The notes beneath the pieces were generated by a model that was not told where the DNA came from, made no database searches, and saw only the letters and a program-made list of their open reading frames with translations. Made by a program: the position numbers and the translations under genes. A stretch of DNA of 64,000 nt from NCBI GenBank assembly GCA_012861695.1, contig JAAOOA010000127.1:20905524-20969523 (forward strand), written 5' to 3'. The stretch comes from Trematomus loennbergii (Eukaryota; Chordata; Actinopteri; Perciformes; Nototheniidae). Below, in pieces: positions 59,330-64,000 of this stretch (position 1 is the stretch's first letter; each line of letters opens with the position of its first letter).

Positions 59330-60250
59330 TTTTTAATAATAATAATACATTTAATTTCCAAGCGCTTTTTCAGGTGCTCAAAGACGCTTTACAGTGGTGA
59401 TAAAACGAGATATAATAGAATAAAAAAATATTAAAACAGCAACACATATTATAATAGAATAACAAAAATATTAAAACAGCAACACACAATTCACAAATTA
59501 AAAGCCAGTCTGAAGAGGTGTGTTTTGGTCGGTGTTTTGAAGGTGGGGGGGGGTCGATGCAGTCTCTGATGTGTTGTGGAAGGGAGTTCCAGAGGGTGGG
59601 GGTAGCGATGGAGAAGGCTCTGTCCCCCCAGGTTCGGAGCTTGATTCGTGTGGGGATAGAGAGGAGGTTCGCTTCTGCTGAACGAAGGCTGCGGGAAGGG
59701 GTGGTGGTGGTGGTGGTGAGGTAGGGGACTTTGTGTGTTAGCAGAAGGATTTTGAAGTGTATTCGTTGACGGACAGGGAGCCAGTGCAGGTTTTGAAGGA
59801 CGGGAGTGATGTGGTCTCTGGAGCGGGTGTGGGTGAGGAGGCGGGCTGCGCAGTTCTGGATATATTGCAGTTTATTTAGAATGTTGGATGATGAGCCATA
59901 CAGGATGCTGTTACAGTAGTCCAGTATTGAAGTGATGAATGCGTGGATGAGGGTTTCAGCAGCCGGGAAGGAGAGTGAGGGGCGGAGGATGGAAGAAGGC
60001 AGTCCTGGTGATGTGGTTTATGTGTTTATCGAATTTGAGCTGGCTGTCAAAAATTACTCCAAGGTTGCGAATGTGAGGAGAGGGGGTTAGTGTGGCGTTG
60101 TCAAGGGTGAGGTTGAAGTTCTGGGTGGTGTTGGTGCGGGATGTGGGTCCGATTATGATAATATCTGATTTGTCGCTGTTCAGTTGAAGGTAGTTTGTTT
60201 GCATCCAGGATTTAATTTCTGAGAGACAGTTGTTGGTGAGTGTGGTGTGT
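59330..60250 (-). mobile_element. L2-like LINE, C-terminal half of reverse transcriptase
   Basis: Minus-strand frames encode MQTNYLQLNSDKSDIIIIGP, then RNLGVIFDSQLKFDKHI, then ITSILDYCNSILYGSSSNIL, NLHWLPVRQRIHFKILLLTH and finally SLPQHIRDCIDPPPTFKTPT. These are hallmark motifs of L2-clade reverse transcriptases after the catalytic palm. There is a frameshift near 59995. It is 5'-truncated and lies just beyond the A2M poly(A) site. Confidence 0.88.
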
Positions 60251-61352
60251 TATACTGTGTGTTCTGCTGTACCAGTAAATACAAAAAGATAGATTGATGC
60301 ATCACTACCATACAATTTGCAATGTAACTGACCAACAATAAAATTTCTAAAATGACAAAAATAAGTACAAATTGTCTTTTTCATACAACACTGTTTCATT
60401 TCAATAGGTAATATATGTTTTCATTCAGGCATCCTCTTTACAGTATATTGAGTTTCCTTTCTTCTCGACATAGATTACAACAGTAATGTGTATACCAGCT
60501 ACTATCAACAGACATGATTTAACAGCCTTGCCAGAGTTGAATAGTTTGGTTTGCACGTGTTAATTGTGCAGTGTGTACGGAAGCCTAGAGGCAACTTCTT
60601 TTCAGATATTTTTTTAATCATAAAAAAATAAAATTGTAAAACAAATTTGTCTCACTTATATCTCGGGGATTCCGTATAAGGGGAAGTAAAGGCAAGGGGA
60701 CAGAATAATATATATATATATATATATAATATATATATATATATGTCTTTTCACTAGTCTTATTTTTCAATTGTAAACGTGTAACACTTCATGCACCACA
60801 ACCATAAATTATCGTTACTGTACCGACACATGAAACTAAACGCGAGTTCCACATGCTCTGAAAATCACAGTTTGTCGTCTGCTTCTACAAAACAAACGGC
60901 ATACGGAATCTGTTTACTACAAACCGTCTATCGACTCACAACGTGATGATCGACACTTGACGACAGTCTTTTAAAGCTGAAGATATTTTTGGGATCTGCT
61001 CTCATGCATGCAAGCCTCCACTCCATGAGGATTCAAAGCAGGGGTCTTTATCACTTCCAATTCAGTGAAGTTAAATAAAAGTCGACTGAACAGAGTTTTG
61101 TTAGTTCAAACGACTACGATTTAAAAAAAAAAAAGGCAATTATATATTTAAAAATAGTCAAATTAATTTATAACCACATTTCCAGGGGTTTGCATCATAT
61201 CACAAGTTGACTTACTTTTGGCAAACTTTGTTATTTGTCAAATTAAAACGGTTGCAAACGATGCACAACCCATAGTGCTAACAGCGGCCGCAATCAATTA
61301 TCTGTGAATCCCCCATCAGTTTCAATAATGCCAGTGAACTAGCTGCCATGGA
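60251..61352. other. A2M-PHLDB intergenic spacer
   Basis: Contains a TA-dinucleotide palindrome at about 60709-60745. Otherwise no coding sequence or repeat I recognise. It could include the distal 3' UTR of the PHLDB gene, whose end I could not fix. Confidence 0.45.
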
Positions 61353-61730
61353 TGTATAAAGAGAACTGGATAAAGCTTTGGAGGCGGGACCACTTTATCC
61401 GGGGTCTTGGACCAATAGAGCGCTTGAGTTTGCATTAAGCCCCGCCTCCAATCTGCCAGTCTTGTCTTAGTCAAATGAATGGATTGGGAAATAAAGCTGA
61501 ATTCTTCTTTTAGTGCATTCTAAGACTTTTAAAACCTGATGCTTTAAATAGGGGCTATTCAGGTGTTCAAACTGGGTAGTTGATTTACCTTTATTTTTTT
61601 CCCTATGCAAGTCAATGTGAAAAAGTATTTTTTTGCCTATTGGCGCCACAGGCAGAAATTGTAGTACCACGATTAGGCCACTTGGAACATCTGCTTTAAC
61701 GTCCGGCTCTCGTCCCAGGGGCTTGGCTGA
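61353..61730. repeat. Second copy of the intron-30 interspersed repeat
   Basis: Shares GTATAAAGAGAACTGGATAA, TTAAGCCCCGCCTCCAATCT, AAATAGGGGCTATTCAGGTG and CAAGTCAATGTGAAAAAGTA with 56558-57060 in the same order and orientation. Confidence 0.75.
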
Positions 61731-61935
61731 TTCCCACTGTGCTCAGTGCCTCTGGTATATCTGCCTGTAAGGATGCTAGAGGCATGCTAACTGCTAACTG
61801 TCCACATACGGCCTTTACAGCATTTATGCGATTGTAGATGTCAACGACACAAAGTCAAGGCACAGTTCAGGATTAGTACGTATTGTTGATCCTGTGGTGT
61901 CCTGTAGCACTGCACTGTGTGGCTTCAGGCTGGCA

Positions 61936-61962
61936 GTGATGATGATGATGATGATGATGATG
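61936..61962. repeat. GAT trinucleotide microsatellite
   Basis: GATGATGATG.. about 9 units, a simple repeat in the intergenic or 3' UTR stretch. Confidence 0.9.
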
Positions 61963-62154
61963 TGAAGAAATGGGATGTAGCTCAGGATCCCTGATGCTGA
62001 TCCAGAGTGTTAGCAGCATTCAGGTGAACTGAGTGGTGAGCATATATAATGTTTCACGTAGAGTGGACTAAAATCATTTCCAGGTCCTGTTGACTGACTT
62101 TTTCTCATATTTCATTCACAATAAGATTCTTTCAAATATATTTCTAATAATTGA

Positions 62155-62541
62155 TTAAAGTTAGGGTAGGTAAGAATGAGAAACCAGCTCGAGTGCGCTA
62201 GAATTTGGAAGTACACAACCGAAAAAAATCTGCCCCTTCCTTCAGACTTCCTTGCAGAGCCCCTCCTCCAACACACACGAACGCGCACATGACCAATGAG
62301 GGCACGAGATAAGTTTGTGCACGAGATGGAAGGCTGACAGGCAGGTAGGCCATCCAGTTATCTGCCGCGGGCCGAGGCAGATAATTGGTCGTGCTTTTTA
62401 CAGCGCCACGGCTTCCACAGATGAAATATTTGTATATTTATTGTCAAAGCATTTAATGTATTCATTGCTATCGGGATGTTAAGAGCATTCCATGGAATAT
62501 AACAAAGTGTTTCTGAAGTGAATTACCTACCCTACCTTTAA
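62155..62541. mobile_element. TTAA MITE, intact copy of the intron-1 element
   Basis: Ends TTAAAGTTAGGGTAGGTAA and TTACCTACCCTACCTTTAA. Internally it matches 26570-28158 in reverse orientation (CCAATGAGGGCACGAGATAA, AGGCAGGTAGGCCATCCAGT). At the place where the intron-1 copy holds an hAT element it reads straight through. Confidence 0.88.
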
Positions 62542-62955
62542 CCCTTTTCAATAGGGATTGTTTAAAACTCTTTCTGTCTTAACTAAACATTGGCATGGAG
62601 TCATTTGGCAATATTCTCTAAAAAGAACAAAGAAAGAAATGAAAACAAAATACAAAACGTTCGACAAATAGTAACTAAAAGGTCTCCATTGGCAATATAG
62701 AAAGGCTTTTTAAAAGTCTTTGACAGGTTTTGGTTTATATAGAGATGTGTGTGTCCCCTCCAAGGGCTCCCCTTTTCAATCCGAGCTGAATCACGTAGAA
62801 AATGTGGAGGTGAAAACGTCGACATAGTAAAATAAAAGTGTGAAAATAAAAAGTAACAAACAAGTTGTGCCCGCCTGAGAGGCAACAGGAAGTGTCTGTA
62901 GACGGAGTCTGTGGGGGGGAGAGTCCCTGCCGAAACGGTCCGCACTGTGTGTGTC

Positions 62956-63817
<862 letters not shown>

Positions 63818-64000
63818 CAGTGGCGGTTCTACGGGTGGCACGGGGTGGCAGCTGCCACCTCAGAAAAATGCCTTGCCACCCTAGTTGCCACCCCAGTTGG
63901 CAGCTTTGTTTTGAAAGAAATATTGTCCGAGTGCAAGTGAATGCAGCACAAGACGCGAGCCTTGTAACCCCTCCCCCGGCCCTGGCGCGAGCGTGGAAAT
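63818..64000. mobile_element. Probable DNA-transposon end, cut by window edge
   Basis: Starts CAGTGGCGGTTCTACGGGTG, the style of a fish DNA-element terminus, and contains the palindrome GTGGCAGCTGCCAC. The other end is outside the window. Confidence 0.45.

Overview
This is a vertebrate, almost certainly teleost fish, nuclear genomic window. Genes have many short exons with GT-AG introns, and the space between them is full of fish-type repeats: hAT elements with 8-bp target duplications, TTAA-flanked miniature elements, LINE tails and satellites. The centrepiece is one nearly complete alpha-2-macroglobulin gene on the + strand. I traced 36 coding exons from 26107 to 59074, giving about 1442 residues, close to the length I know for human A2M.

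Layout. 1-14172 is a satellite domain. A unit of about 660 bp repeats in tandem and is broken twice by a 3.1-kb block (3055-6145 and 6813-9885). Each block carries a minus-strand four-exon gene for a proline-rich, cysteine-containing protein resembling the DUF6729 family. A 3.55-kb island of unrelated minisatellites (10413-13963) splits a further unit. 14173-25860 is a transposon-rich spacer: LINE fragments, hAT elements with intact target duplications, a GCTGGT-rich palindromic repeat in three copies, a segmental duplication, and an intact four-exon Myb/SANT-type gene on the minus strand (16654-17836). 25861-59300 is the alpha-2-macroglobulin gene with promoter, signal peptide, macroglobulin domains, bait region, thioester domain, receptor-binding domain and poly(A) signal. 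Its introns hold nested transposons. 59330-62541 is an intergenic repeat region. 62956-63096 is the last coding exon of a PHLDB-family PH-domain gene on the minus strand, running tail-to-tail with A2M.

How the genes relate. A2M is a secreted protease trap: cleavage of the bait loop exposes the thioester (Cys963-Gln966 here), and the C-terminal domain is then recognised by a clearance receptor. PHLDB proteins act at the cell cortex. The DUF6729-like and Myb/SANT genes look like mobile-element or satellite passengers. I see no functional link between these four.

Quality caveat. Three A2M exons carry small deletions (1, 1 and 2 nt) that break the frame, while all splice sites and the thioester motif are intact. 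The satellite units differ from each other by many single-base indels. The simplest reading is residual long-read error, but real pseudogenisation cannot be excluded from sequence alone.
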